DNA from: Zygaena filipendulae
Lineage: Eukaryota; Arthropoda; Insecta; Lepidoptera; Zygaenidae
Length of the DNA stretch: 64,000 bases
Reading direction: 5' to 3'
Assembly: GCA_907165275.2 (NCBI GenBank)
Contig: OU015662.1
Coordinates: forward strand, 11,870,501 to 11,934,500
Shown here: piece after piece, positions 22,955 through 32,650 of the stretch
How positions within the stretch are numbered: the stretch's first letter is position 1
Layout: each line of letters opens with the position of its first letter
The notes under the pieces: generated by a model
The model's input: only the letters and a program-made list of their open reading frames with translations
Databases searched by the model: none
Told to the model about the DNA's origin: nothing
Program-made: the position numbers and the translations under genes

Positions 22955-25155
22955 GTTGAAATTCAAAAAAAAATTCAAAATTCAAAAGCTCTTTATTACT
23001 TAGGATTGGTTACAATCACTTGTAATCGTCAGCAGGTTCTTAAAACTATAAATTACCGTCAGTTCGGAATACGTCCTCTGCTGAGAAGAACTGACAAGAA
23101 ACTCAGCAGCGCTGTCTTTTAATGATCATACTTATAAACTAGGAAAACAAAAAATAGGAATTGGATAGAGCAATTCATTCCCAAACGTCTGTGTCATTTA
23201 AATAGTCTACTACACTATAATATGCTTTATCGCATAATCTGTGTTTAATAAGTTTCTTGAATTTATTAATTGACAAATTAATTACATCGATTGGGAGTTT
23301 GTTGTAAAAGTGTATACATTGTCCTTTAAATGACTTAGAAATTTTATGGAGCCTAGTCTTAGGCACAGCGAGTTTATCTTTATTTCTCAAGTTAAGATTA
23401 TGTAAATCACTGTTTTTCTTAAAGTTGCCTAAATTTTTGTGAACATATAATAAATTCTCGTATATATACTGAGAATGTACAGTCATTATTTTAAACTCGC
23501 TGAATTTAGTTCTCAGTGAATCCCGAGGGCCCAACTTATAGATTGCGCGAATGGCTCGTTTCTGCAACACGAATACAGAATCGATATCCGCGGCACTACC
23601 CCACAGCAGTATGCCGTATGACATAATGCTGTGGAAATAACTAAAATAAACTAAACGCGCGGTATTAATATCAGTAAGTTGACGGATTTTCTTAACAGCA
23701 TAAGCCGCCGAGCTTAATCTACCTGATAACTTTTTTATATGTGGGCCCCATTGTAATTTTGCATCTAATGTTATACCTAGAAAGACAGTTTCATCGACCA
23801 TTTCCAAATCCTCATTATTAATCAGTAATCTGGTTTTTACTTGTTTAACATTTTTGGTCACAAATCTTATACATTTGGTTTTATCACGGTTTAGTAATAA
23901 GTTATTAGCATTAAACCAGTGTAATATTTTAGAGAGAGCATTGTTCACATCGTCTACAGCCGATTGCTGTCTATTAACCTTAAACACTAAAGATGTATCA
24001 TCTGCAAACAATACTATCTCATGGTTGTCCCTCACTAGATAAGGTAAGTCATTTATATAAACAAGGAACAGGAATGGTCCTAGTATAGATCCTTGGGGTA
24101 CTCCCATTACCACGGCAGAACCATGTGATCGTTTTCCGTTGACATCAACCCTTTGGATCCTATCACTCAAGTACGAAGTAAGAAGATCCAAAGCTACACC
24201 TCGTATTCCGTAATAGTGTAGTTTCCTGACCAAAGTTGTATGCTCAACACAATCAAAGGCCTTGGATAAATCACAAAACACTCCATAAGCATCACGTGAC
24301 TCCTCCCAGGCCTCAAAAATATTTTCAATTAATTTAATTCCTGCATCAGTTGTAGAGCGACCACGAGTAAAACCGAACTGTTTATGATGCAGCAAGTCGT
24401 TTTTATTAAAGTATGCGAGTAGTTGGCTAAGTATAAGCTTTTCAAATATTTTACTAAATGTGGGTAGTACTGAAATTGGTCTAAAATTAGTAGGGTCTGT
24501 TGTACTACCTGTTTTAAACAAAGGTGTTATTTTACTATATTTCATTTGGTCAGGAAACACACCACAGTCTATACATTTATTAAATATATCAACTAAATCT
24601 AGTGCAATAATATCAATTAATGAACTTATAATAGTAACAGAAATCCCCCACAGATCAGCTGTTTTTTTAAGATTTATTGTCTTAAACACCTTGAAGATAT
24701 CATATACACTTACATGGCTAAAACTGAATTCATTAGAACATTCTGGAACATTTTCCTTAAGAAGTGACTCTGCAACGGGGGTGGAAGAGCCTAAAGTGCT
24801 GGTTAAAGAAACGGGTATTTTAGCGAAGAAGCTTTCAAACTCATTCGCGACTTCCAAATCTGACTGAATGATTTTACCATTAACACATAGCTTAAAGTTA
24901 GTGTCACCAAATTTAGCTTTACCAGTTTCTTCATTAATTACTTTCCATGTGGCTTTAATTTTATCATTACTATTTTTGATCTTTGAACTAATAAAATGGG
25001 ACTTACATAACATGCAAACTGATTTGAAAATTTTTGAATATGATTTTACATACTCTTTAAACTCTTCACTATGATTGAACTGCCTTTCATAGTATAACCC
25101 TATAGAAAAGAAGAATAAAAATTTTCTATAGAAAAGAAAGAAGTCTATCCATTAC
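22955..25155 (-). mobile_element. CR1/Jockey-like LINE, 5'-truncated
   Basis: Extends from an A/T-rich tail with repeated ttcaaaattcaaa (22963-22987) through a 3' UTR to the reverse-transcriptase ORF. Upstream of its first ATG the frame stays open to a stop near 25153-25155, reading YYERQFNHSEEFKEYVKS directly before the Met, which is typical linker sequence between endonuclease and reverse transcriptase. The endonuclease itself is missing. At the 5' junction the word tatagaaaag occurs twice (about 25101 and 25127). Confidence 0.75.
23175..25013 (-). CDS. Non-LTR retrotransposon reverse transcriptase, endonuclease missing
   Basis: 612-residue open frame without a stop or frameshift. It would copy LINE RNA into DNA at the target site in the nucleus. 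Landmarks: NFRPISVLPTFSKIFEKLI at 176-194; FCDLSKAFDCVEH at 246-258 with the first catalytic Asp; GVPQGSILGPFLF at 304-316; FADD at 336-339, the catalytic pair; LNRDKTK at 374-380; FLGITLD at 411-417. The C-terminal region, FHSIMSYGILLWGSA and NKLPIDVINLSINKF, is typical of the CR1/Jockey group. Complete ORF2 proteins of this group usually have 900-1000 residues with an N-terminal AP-like endonuclease; that part is absent. The Met is probably only an internal codon, because the frame continues upstream to about 25152. It lies within the LTR element and in its sense direction. The intact frame indicates a young insertion or copy. Clade name uncertain. Confidence 0.85.
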   Translation of the reverse strand: MLCKSHFISSKIKNSNDKIKATWKVINEETGKAKFGDTNFKLCVNGKIIQSDLEVANEFESFFAKIPVSLTSTLGSSTPVAESLLKENVPECSNEFSFSHVSVYDIFKVFKTINLKKTADLWGISVTIISSLIDIIALDLVDIFNKCIDCGVFPDQMKYSKITPLFKTGSTTDPTNFRPISVLPTFSKIFEKLILSQLLAYFNKNDLLHHKQFGFTRGRSTTDAGIKLIENIFEAWEESRDAYGVFCDLSKAFDCVEHTTLVRKLHYYGIRGVALDLLTSYLSDRIQRVDVNGKRSHGSAVVMGVPQGSILGPFLFLVYINDLPYLVRDNHEIVLFADDTSLVFKVNRQQSAVDDVNNALSKILHWFNANNLLLNRDKTKCIRFVTKNVKQVKTRLLINNEDLEMVDETVFLGITLDAKLQWGPHIKKLSGRLSSAAYAVKKIRQLTDINTARLVYFSYFHSIMSYGILLWGSAADIDSVFVLQKRAIRAIYKLGPRDSLRTKFSEFKIMTVHSQYIYENLLYVHKNLGNFKKNSDLHNLNLRNKDKLAVPKTRLHKISKSFKGQCIHFYNKLPIDVINLSINKFKKLIKHRLCDKAYYSVVDYLNDTDVWE

Positions 25156-25189
25156 AAACAACCAAGGAAATAAACAAAAATGGATCTTA

Positions 25190-25525
25190 TGTCCTTATTG
25201 GCGCCTATTAGATAATATACGGAAGTAAAGTTATATAAGTTTGCAAACTTTGTAAGTTTGGATGTAGTGGGTAGTCTCTGGTACTACTGAACAGATTCTT
25301 AAAATTCCTTTATAAAAGATACTGACACAGCACAGGAGTGACACGTACTTTCCATTTCCAAACAAAGAATTCCTGCCGAAATATCAAAATTCACGCTGGG
25401 AAATCAGCGGGAAAACAGATATTTTAATAGGTTACCTATGGATAAAAGTGAAATAAGCAATAGGGTAGATACATTTTATCCTGATGTAAAGGAATTTCGC
25501 GGGTTGAATCGCGGGGGATAGTAGG
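25190..25525 (+). mobile_element. Helitron-like fragments
   Basis: ctggtactactgaacagatt, then attcctgccgaaatatcaaa with acgctgggaaatcagcggga, and again gaatttcgcgggttgaatcg with cgggggata. Two degraded hairpin regions occur in tandem, so this is either two copies or one copy with a duplicated end. Confidence 0.45.
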
Positions 25526-26119
25526 CACCTAGCAGTAAAATATTACTTATCGTTGAAGGTAAATTATGATAATACTCTAAAACTGATTTTGTTCTCTATA
25601 CGTATCTATTTAAGTATTATTAATGAATGTTGGCATATAATCAAAAAGGAAAACTGTGACTATTGTTTTAAACAAGATTCGAATTTGAAAACTAACTTAG
25701 AGACCACACTTGAATCGCAACCTTTTAATGTGTTATACAAATGCATATTACGTTTAATTAAATTGTTTAAATTACAGGAGGATTACAGAATAATTTCACA
25801 GAAAGTACCTTTACCTATCTATTTTCTTCAAAAGCTCAATGGTTAAATAGAGTTACTACTGCATTAATTAACATCAAGTTAAATATTGTGTAATTCCACT
25901 ACAAATTACTAAGAAAGACTTACCGCTACCACAATAACCACGAGTATACTCCGCTACTAAGCGCACTAAAGAAGAAATGCTGTAATTGAATACCCGCGCA
26001 TAATCACACATTTTTAGACTTATAAGCATTGATATATTCCTATAAGAAAAAAATCTCCAGGACTTCAAACCCATTTACTACGAATTCTATCGACACCTGA
26101 CCTTCATACTTTTATTGGA
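25526..26119. other. LTR-element interior, decayed
   Basis: Short open frames on both strands (25553-25846 on +, 25874-26074 on -). The - strand one may be decayed gag continuing from 26120-26450, but I see no zinc knuckle. Left unassigned. Confidence 0.35.
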
Positions 26120-26450
26120 CTACCTCCAAAACCTTTTACAAAAATATCTGATGGAAGCAACAAGACAAGTTTTAGCGAGCAATCTCGAGTATCTAAATTA
26201 ACCCGTGTAATCGATATTGTCAGGGAATGCCTCTAAAATCTTTTGTTTCTATTTATGCCATGTAAATTCATAAGAACGCAAAGTCTTGTGCCACAACTTA
26301 GCCAATCCAGTCAAACGTGACTGCACATAATAACTTTTCCATCATCGTTCCAACCATGTATTGCCCTTAGATGTTCGATTTTATCAAGATTTTATTAAGC
26401 CATTGTAATACCGGCAATTCCGATTTCTCAAAATCGAATTCGGGAAAAAT
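26120..26450 (-). pseudogene. Broken gag remnant of the LTR retrotransposon
   Basis: Read from 26450 downwards on the - strand, one frame gives PEFDFEKSELPVLQWLNK and a second gives WNDDGKVIMCSHV. A third then gives SYEFTWH and KILEAFPDNIDYTG. The order (acidic start, QWL helix, GW-D-D segment, tWxeW-like and AFP segments) is that of the retrotransposon Gag capsid region found in many insect Ty3/gypsy elements. At least two frameshifts and several stops separate the pieces, so no Gag can be made. It lies where gag is expected, some 200 bp inside the 5' LTR in element orientation. Confidence 0.55.
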
Positions 26451-26629
26451 ACAGGTTTAACCAAGACGTTACTATAATATGGAGCGATCCTACCAGTATC
26501 ATCCAGTTGTGAAGATTCTTTATTTCTCACGGCCCGTGGAGAAGGCGTATCTCTAGGCCGCCATGGCGCCCAGGATCTGGAACTGATCCATGACCGTCGT
26601 TTCGTTTAACAGGACTCCGAGAATGCTTT

Positions 26630-26664
26630 GGCTGCTTGAATCCTTAATAATCCCACTTCTGAAA
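26630..26664 (-). promoter_or_regulatory. Putative primer-binding region of the LTR element
   Basis: Directly next to the LTR, read on the - strand: tttcagaagtgggattatta. The position is right for a tRNA primer site, and cagaagtgggat resembles leader starts I recall from other insect LTR elements. The tRNA partner is not identified. Confidence 0.4.
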
Positions 26665-27288
26665 TGTTAAATTATTAGCATTAGTAAGGATACCTAGTAA
26701 ATAAAACAACCTGATTTTAACAAAACTATTCCTTTGTGTCTGTATTACCAATTATAATAAAAACTCTTTGATATAATTTGTATCAAATTCTATAATAATC
26801 AGAGCCAGTATAGATAAGCAATAGGAATCTCAAAACATGTTACGCACAAAGTAATCAAATCTCTGAAGCTAAAGTTAAGCTTGAACAGTATATTTTATGA
26901 GAACAATACAGCAATCACAATTATTATTACAAGCATTAAATAGAGCCAAAACTGTCTACCAATACTTAACTTTCGATGTTATGATGTCTTCCATCTAGGA
27001 AATCACCAGCACCACTGACCCGATCCTTTGTTGCTGCCATTATGTAAACATGTTCTCCCGCGCGTTTTTCCCCCTAACTCAAATAACATTTTATTTACTC
27101 TACAGTCTATGAATTCACAATGTTGCCAGTTATTAAATATGAATTGGCCATGGAAATGCAATTTAAATCACTTTAATAAACATTGGTATAATTATTTAAA
27201 TTAAGAATCACAATACATAGCATAAGAATCATAATAATATTAATCAATTTTAATATATTAGTACAGAATACCTAAATCACTATTCACA
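26665..27288 (-). repeat. LTR, 5' copy in element orientation
   Basis: 624 bp, matching 18767-19390 throughout by eye. The CTAT at 27289-27292 repeats the CTAT at 18763-18766. On the - strand this copy would hold the promoter. Confidence 0.9.
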
Positions 27289-27292
27289 CTAT

Positions 27293-27835
27293 AGAAAATC
27301 TTGAATATTTGTCTTTTTGTGATTCTTTTGATCGATCGTTTTCGTTCGTATTAGAACAATTTCTTCAAATTTGTTATGAAATAATACCTAAGTAAGTGTC
27401 GTGTACACCTTGCAGTGGACTATGTGGCTCATTTTTTATTTATATTACTTAGAAGTGGCATCATAAAAATAAAAAAAAACGTAACATATCAGATTCCGTG
27501 CGCTTTGTCCCTACCGTAACTGACACACTGAATTGGTGTTTAAATCTGTAACGTAATGAAAGAACGCGAGAAAAACCCATTCAAGGACACTAAATGTCCG
27601 GGTTATTTTCTACATGCAGAATGTTACCTGTACGCATAATATCGTCTCGTAGAATGACTTATTAATTTGATGACTGTCTGTCGCCTTAAAGATATTTTTG
27701 CGTTATACTTCGTACCTACTTGTCCAATTAATAAAATTCATAAGCACAACAAACAAACAAACCAATAAATAAACTCACATTCGCATTTATAATAGTAGTA
27801 AGGATGCATAGATTTATAGACTAAAGCAATAGTTC
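27293..27835. other. Noncoding stretch with a Helitron 5' end fragment
   Basis: At about 27748-27807 the words aaacaaacaaaccaataaat and cattcgcatttataatagta, then gtaaggat, are the distal end of a reverse-oriented Helitron; the hairpin half is missing. The rest is unassigned. Confidence 0.5.
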
Positions 27836-27839
27836 CGAT

Positions 27840-28056
27840 AATTTCGCAGGCGGAACGCTGGGGCTCCACTGAAAACCAGCGCTGTGGCTACTAGGGTCGC
27901 AGCACATGCTGAGTGGAGTCCCTTTTAGCAAGGCACTGCACCATATTGTATTATTGTTATTTTTTTTTTTACCTTTGTATTGTAAAGTGTTTGTTACGTG
28001 GTGTGTTTGCTCTTGCTGAATAAAGTTTATCTTATCTTATCTTATCTTATCTTATC
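27840..28056 (+). mobile_element. LINE 3' end with TTATC tail
   Basis: ggaacgctggggctccactg, gaaaaccagcgctgtggc, then tgctgaataaagtttatc and a tandem TTATC tail (about 28030-28056). The architecture and words match the LINE tail at 51478-51800, which ends in an AATTC tail. 5'-truncated to its 3' UTR. Confidence 0.7.
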
Positions 28057-28408
28057 AATAGATTTGGGTTGCCTTCAGAATTCATCTGATTCATTTTCGA
28101 CTTCAATCTAGAAACTCGGTCCTCCGTCAGCCGCCATCACATCACTCTACACCCAGTAATTAGTGACGCGCTTCCGGACATCAAAGGCTGTTCCGCGACG
28201 ACCCGACATAGTAATTACAGTGACGCCGTCTGTTTTGGTGTGGGCGTATTTTCACGTAGCAATCCAACGTACATCCAGTGCGTACTGGCTCGATACAACT
28301 ATATTGTATACACTTACCTAATTTTCTTTATTTTTATTAACACCAGTCGATTATAATAATACACTAAAATAATCGAATTGGAATACAATCTTAGTCTTAA
28401 ATGTAACT
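28057..28408. other. Unannotated stretch
   Basis: Moderately GC-rich at 28120-28260; no repeat end or exon recognised. Its last part may be the 3' UTR of the ORF that follows on the - strand. Confidence 0.35.
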
Positions 28409-28771
28409 TTAGTAGAATAAGCCACCCCGTTTCGTTTCTGGAGCAAAGGTTCCCATAACGCTGGCCGCGTTGCCGCCCTCAATTGCTAGGAACAGCCTTT
28501 GCACCAAGAACGCTCCGGAGCGGGGAGCATGCCTCTCTCGTAGTCTGCGCCCCGATTCCTTGATAAACGCTTTAGCCTCACTGCCCCAGCGATCAGTTGT
28601 CTCAACCGCCAGGGGCACAAAACCGTAATTGACCAACTTACGAAGGGCTGCAACCTCATCAGCCGCCCCGGGCGCTCTCGCAGCACGACCGAGGTGCGAC
28701 ACGGTGAAAGTGCAGACGCACGTAGCGTCCCACAGTAGACACTTTCCATTCTGCCAGGGCACCAAGGTCAT
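28409..28771 (-). pseudogene. C-terminal fragment of a non-LTR retrotransposon ORF
   Basis: 120 codons starting TLVPWQNGKCLLWDATC and continuing with FVPLAVETTDRWGSEAKAF and FLVQRLFLAIEGGNAASVMG. The last segment (QR-lsla-GNAAS-lG) and the VAVET segment are a recurring signature I know from C-terminal parts of some LINE polyproteins. The block LVPW...LLWDATC may be part of a nuclease-like fold, but I cannot confirm its catalytic residues. There is no reverse transcriptase upstream within the window, so the copy is truncated at about 28771. GC content is higher than in the neighbourhood. Which LINE clade it belongs to is uncertain. Confidence 0.55.
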
Positions 28772-29025
28772 ATCTAATTAGATTTGATAGATAGTAATTA
28801 CCTATAGCAAACAATAGTATTCTTCGAATACTGACTTACTACGTAAAGAAATTCGTGCCTCTAAGCCTCGCTACGGCGGCGTAGCAGCGAGCCTAGAGGT
28901 GATAGCGGTGTAGGCTTTTGCTGTACTGTGTGTCGGACAATATCAACTCAAATGAACTTAGTTGTTGCTTATTGCCGTTGTTGTCATCATACTTATGATA
29001 TTTTTCATAAGTTGCTTTCAATATT
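28772..29025. other. Noncoding stretch with an imperfect palindrome
   Basis: At about 28861-28895, ctaagcctcgctacg is followed by cgtagcagcgagcctag, an imperfect inverted repeat of about 15 bp arms. Similar ctacggcgtagcagg words occur near 63550. Confidence 0.4.
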
Positions 29026-29053
29026 TTAATTTGTTTGTTTCAGGTAAATAACC
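29026..29053 (+). promoter_or_regulatory. Candidate recursive splice site
   Basis: ttaatttgtttgtttcag|gtaaataa: a pyrimidine-rich acceptor joined without spacer to a donor at 29043/29044. This is the structure of a ratchet point in long insect introns. Confidence 0.3.
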
Positions 29054-30490
29054 ACAGGAGCTTTGAACGTGCATCAACTGGAGATTACCATTGAAATCTG
29101 GTTAAATAAGTTCAAAAGTTTAAAAACTAATAAACATGTTTTAAGAGTAAGTAGGTAAACTGAATCAAAAAGTAACTACCTAAGACCGGACTCCTTGTCA
29201 AGACTAATGAATCGAGCCTCAACTCGATGGGGCTACCCATCTTCCGGCTCCATCATCAGATCAGGTCCATGTCATAGTAATATAGCATTCTCATCCAAAC
29301 TGAATATTATATGCAAAGTTTTCCATACCACGATTAGAATGAAAAAAAGAAATTAATAAAAATTACAATCCGCCAGCGGCGCCAGCGCAGCGCAGCAAGC
29401 GTGGTAGAAAAGGATAGATGAAATAATACTTAATTTACGTATTTACATAATATTATGATCATCGTTGGTACTGCGGTACATATCGTTTTCTTCTTGAAAT
29501 TCACCTGGTACTCAAATAAATCGTGCAATATCACTTTTAACTTCCACATAATCATATTACGAAGCCGCTAGCCGCTTTGAACGACCGTTTTTCGATATAA
29601 TAAATCTGGCAATGATATACGGTATAAGCGGTAGAATGCGTTAGCCGAAACGTAGCCGGTCGCGTAGCGCGTTTACGGGGTTCGCTATGGCCGGCGATAA
29701 AAATGTTACTGTGTCAGGCTTATAGGATTATTAAAACAAGGCCGAATTGATTCCGCGATCGTTTGCTTTTGTTAATTCCCCGGTTTTATCACCGGCACGT
29801 AACGGGTCGGGTCGGGTCGGTACTGGCGCGGTGTGAACCGACGCAATTGTTGTCTTTATGTTACCTCGGGCCTTGTCTCATTTGTATTTTGTTTATTATG
29901 TAATTTTACTATCTACGAGTCATTTCGAATACGATATAACGTTCGTTCGACATTTTGTCTGGGTAATTTTATATGTGAGGTGTCTCCAACTATAAATAAA
30001 GCTTTAGTGACCTAACTTTCTAAGACACCTTATAATTCGAATTGATAACGACAGCGATAAAGCCCTTGTTCGAGAACATACGCTTAGACGAACAAACGCA
30101 TCGCAGCGATGTAAGTACTTACATTCTACTTTGCCGCGTTCATTCCTTGACAAATATGAGCTAATAAAGGGATTCGTGTCCAATTTGTACTCGTATCTCA
30201 CATATTGCGTATGAAATGTGTCTGGAAGAGTTATGCGGTATTAGGGACGCTCGCGGTAACAAATGCTTTTGGTCACGTGGGCGCGTAGCTAGGGTTGCCA
30301 AATTTATGTTTGAATCTGCATATCTATAACATTGCATCACAATCATTGTTTGATATACTTATCAAATATTAAATTAAATTATGTACCTACGAAAAGAATA
30401 TATTTTTTACTTGTCACGCAGCTGTAATAAAATAATCCGTCGTGCCAGAAAAATATTAAAAAAAAAAGCAAAATTGAATTTAAAGTTCGT
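29054..30490. other. Unannotated noncoding stretch
   Basis: Near 29218-29280 the words tggggctacccatcttccgg and ctccatcatcagatcaggtc look like a dispersed repeat, but no second copy lies in the window. The tandem cgggtcgggtcgg is at about 29804-29819. No gene recognised. Confidence 0.35.
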
Positions 30491-30620
30491 TTTTTTATAT
30501 GTCGGAGGGGGCAAACGGGCAGGTGGTATACCTGATGGTAAGTGATTACCGCCGCCCATGGACATCTGCAACACCATATGGCATGCAGGTGCGTTGCCGA
30601 CCTGGTATGGGGATGATGGC
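30491..30620 (+). mobile_element. SINE-like interspersed repeat (caaacgggcaggtgg type)
   Basis: ggcaaacgggcaggtggtat, gatggtaagtgattaccgcc, atggacatctgcaacacc and gcaggtgcgttgccgacctg: the same repeat as 7171-7292 in the opposite orientation. Preceded by a T-run and tatgtcggaggg. Confidence 0.7.
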
Positions 30621-31734
30621 TTTTAAGTTAGGCTGCTTCCCTTCATATCAGTAGTAGGTAGTTGGGTACTGCTGAGTTGTTTAACTGATATTACCTAAAA
30701 CTGATACAAGCGTGTACCATTAGAACTACCAGGAGTACTAGTGACCCTCCGTATTCAATCCTTATCAGTGGTACTACTAACTCTAGGTAAGTTGGCAACC
30801 CTCGCGAGCGCAGCCTCGCTTGGTGCGTGCCCACCGTGATGTACCTACCTATACTACCTATCCTACTCTACCGTGTCGGTGTGTTCACGGAGCTAGCCGT
30901 AAATAAACGTCACGCTGCAAATGGCTGGAGCTTTATAATGCGCGAAAAGATAAACTCAGTGACGGCATGGGAGAAGTATGGGTTTGCCGGTTAACGAAAA
31001 TATTACCAGCAAAAAATCTCTGGACCAATAACAGCGAGGTGTGCCTCGTGCACTGCTTTTTTGCGGTTACTACGCAGTGTTTTAGCGCGCAGATTTTGTG
31101 GTCCAAACTGACTGGCAAAAGTGGTTTTCGCCATTTCTCTATTAAACAGAATTTTTACTTAGTTTGTTAAAAATTTTTGTTTCACTAAATAATAATATGA
31201 ATGCCTCATTTAATTGGGTAATGTGGTACGGTCATAATATGACTGGCGAAGAGGTTATTTAACTATATTTCTTTAAAATTCGATAAAAATTAAAACTAAA
31301 CAAAAAAGTGCGAAGAAAACTCACCAAAAAAGTGCGAAGGTACCTACCCTACAGTACATAACATAACATATTACAATATACCTGCTGAGTATATAAATGT
31401 TTTTAACGCAATTCATTTAAAATAATTAAAATCGTTGCGTTTATAGTTATTTTTTGAAAAATAACAATAGCAAATAACTGTCACAAAAAGGCAGCGCAGC
31501 GTCCAGTGTGTCGAAACATCGGTTTTATTTCGTTATTTTGACAGGTTCTGTCGTGCGTTCGAAGCGTGACCGAAGGGCCACCAGAGGCTTGATAAAACAA
31601 AACAAATGTTCGCTTTAATCACTCAAGCCTTTCAGCGTCAATACTTGTTTGTGAATCCATCTATCAGCCAGTACTCCCAGCGGCTCGTGGACAAAGAGAC
31701 AATCGTTTGTGAATGCGGAACGTGTGCTGTGCAT
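30621..31734. other. Unannotated noncoding stretch
   Basis: A part at 30930-31120 has weak internal inverted similarity (ctggaccaat against gtggtcca) but no clear element. Duplicated caaaaaagtgcgaag words occur at about 31302-31338. Confidence 0.35.
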
Positions 31735-31940
31735 ATATGTACCTCTACACAGCTAGAGTGTGTCTATGGTTTTTTTTTTATTATTCATTTCATTTTTTTG
31801 TTTGACTGTTGTTTGAGTTCGTTCTACTGCAACATATCGACCTGAATTTGATTGATGAAAATATTCAACAGCATTGCTTTGCTCCTTTAACCACTAAAGG
31901 AGCGAAGCAATGCTGTTGAATATTTTTTGTAGAGGTACAT
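31735..31940. repeat. Foldback sequence with 32-bp near-perfect hairpin
   Basis: Arms 31858-31889 and 31895-31926 pair over 32 positions with one mismatch and a 5-nt loop: cagcattgctttgctccttt against aaaggagcgaagcaatgctg. Outside them, atgtacctctaca at about 31735 and tgtagaggtacat at 31928-31940 are a second pair. About 108 bp of extra sequence therefore sits only on the left side. Likely a MITE with very long inverted repeats and an insertion in one arm. Confidence 0.75.
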
Positions 31941-32650
31941 TTTTATTGCTGGCAATGTATATAGAAAAAAGTCCGTGAATGTAGTGGAATACTTGGTTAG
32001 AACGAATTTTTTTCCATATTGAACTAAGTCTGTTATGTCCGTTATGCGTGAAAAGAGGCAAGAATACAAAAAAAAAAAACTAATTTCGAAAAAAATTACA
32101 GTTACTTTGTTTTTCAGCAGAGCAGCCGTATGACGCCGTAACAAAAAATTAAGTTTTACTCCCATCCGTACCGTGCGATAAAGAACTTCTTTCTAATGAA
32201 ACCCCAAAAATCTGGAGCTTTAGCTGTTATAGATTTACTTAATTAATTTTCCATTCAGCATGCACGTATCATGCACAGAACTATGGTGAATCCACAAACC
32301 GTAACCACTAGCTATTTCAATTAGAACATTGCAAAACTATGCAAAGACAGATTTATTCGCAAAGTTTTCCCGCTGAGAAAGTGGGGCGCTCGATCACGCT
32401 GACGCCTCGGCTCGGATTCGAAATTCGAATGGAATCAAAGTCACATTTGCAAGTCAGCGACGCGTTGTTGCCGATGGCGTGGTGGCGTTCTGCATCACTC
32501 GCTAATGGATTTGCCCGTGGAGTCTTCGCGTTCGAAACTCATTTTGAGTTAAATCTTTTTTATTCTATACTGCCTGCTTCCCTCCCTCACGTAAATTTCA
32601 GGCTGCACAAAAAAAAAAGAAAAAGAATACATCGAACGAACAAAGTTAAG
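31941..32650. other. Unannotated noncoding stretch
   Basis: A GC-richer patch at about 32375-32540 is open on + but has no recognisable domain. No repeat end identified. Confidence 0.35.

Larger units (their letters stand above)
18767..27288 (-). mobile_element. LTR retrotransposon (Ty3/gypsy-like gag remnant) with nested cargo
   Basis: Two direct repeats of 624 bp (18767-19390 and 26665-27288) match throughout in my base-by-base reading. Each starts TG and ends CA on the + strand, and CTAT flanks both sides (18763-18766 and 27289-27292), a 4-bp target duplication. On the - strand, the first LTR is followed by tttcagaagtgggattatta, a plausible primer-binding region, and the second is preceded by purine-rich gtcaggatgggcgag, a plausible polypurine tract. 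The orientation is therefore -. A broken gag lies at about 26120-26450. No pol of LTR type was found. The interior instead holds two LINE pieces, an R4/Dong-like remnant, a SINE and Helitron pieces. It resembles a large nonautonomous derivative mobilised in trans. Confidence 0.85.

Noticed and set aside
24460..24867. + strand frame of 135 codons
   Set aside because: Antisense shadow of the reverse-transcriptase frame at 23175-25013.
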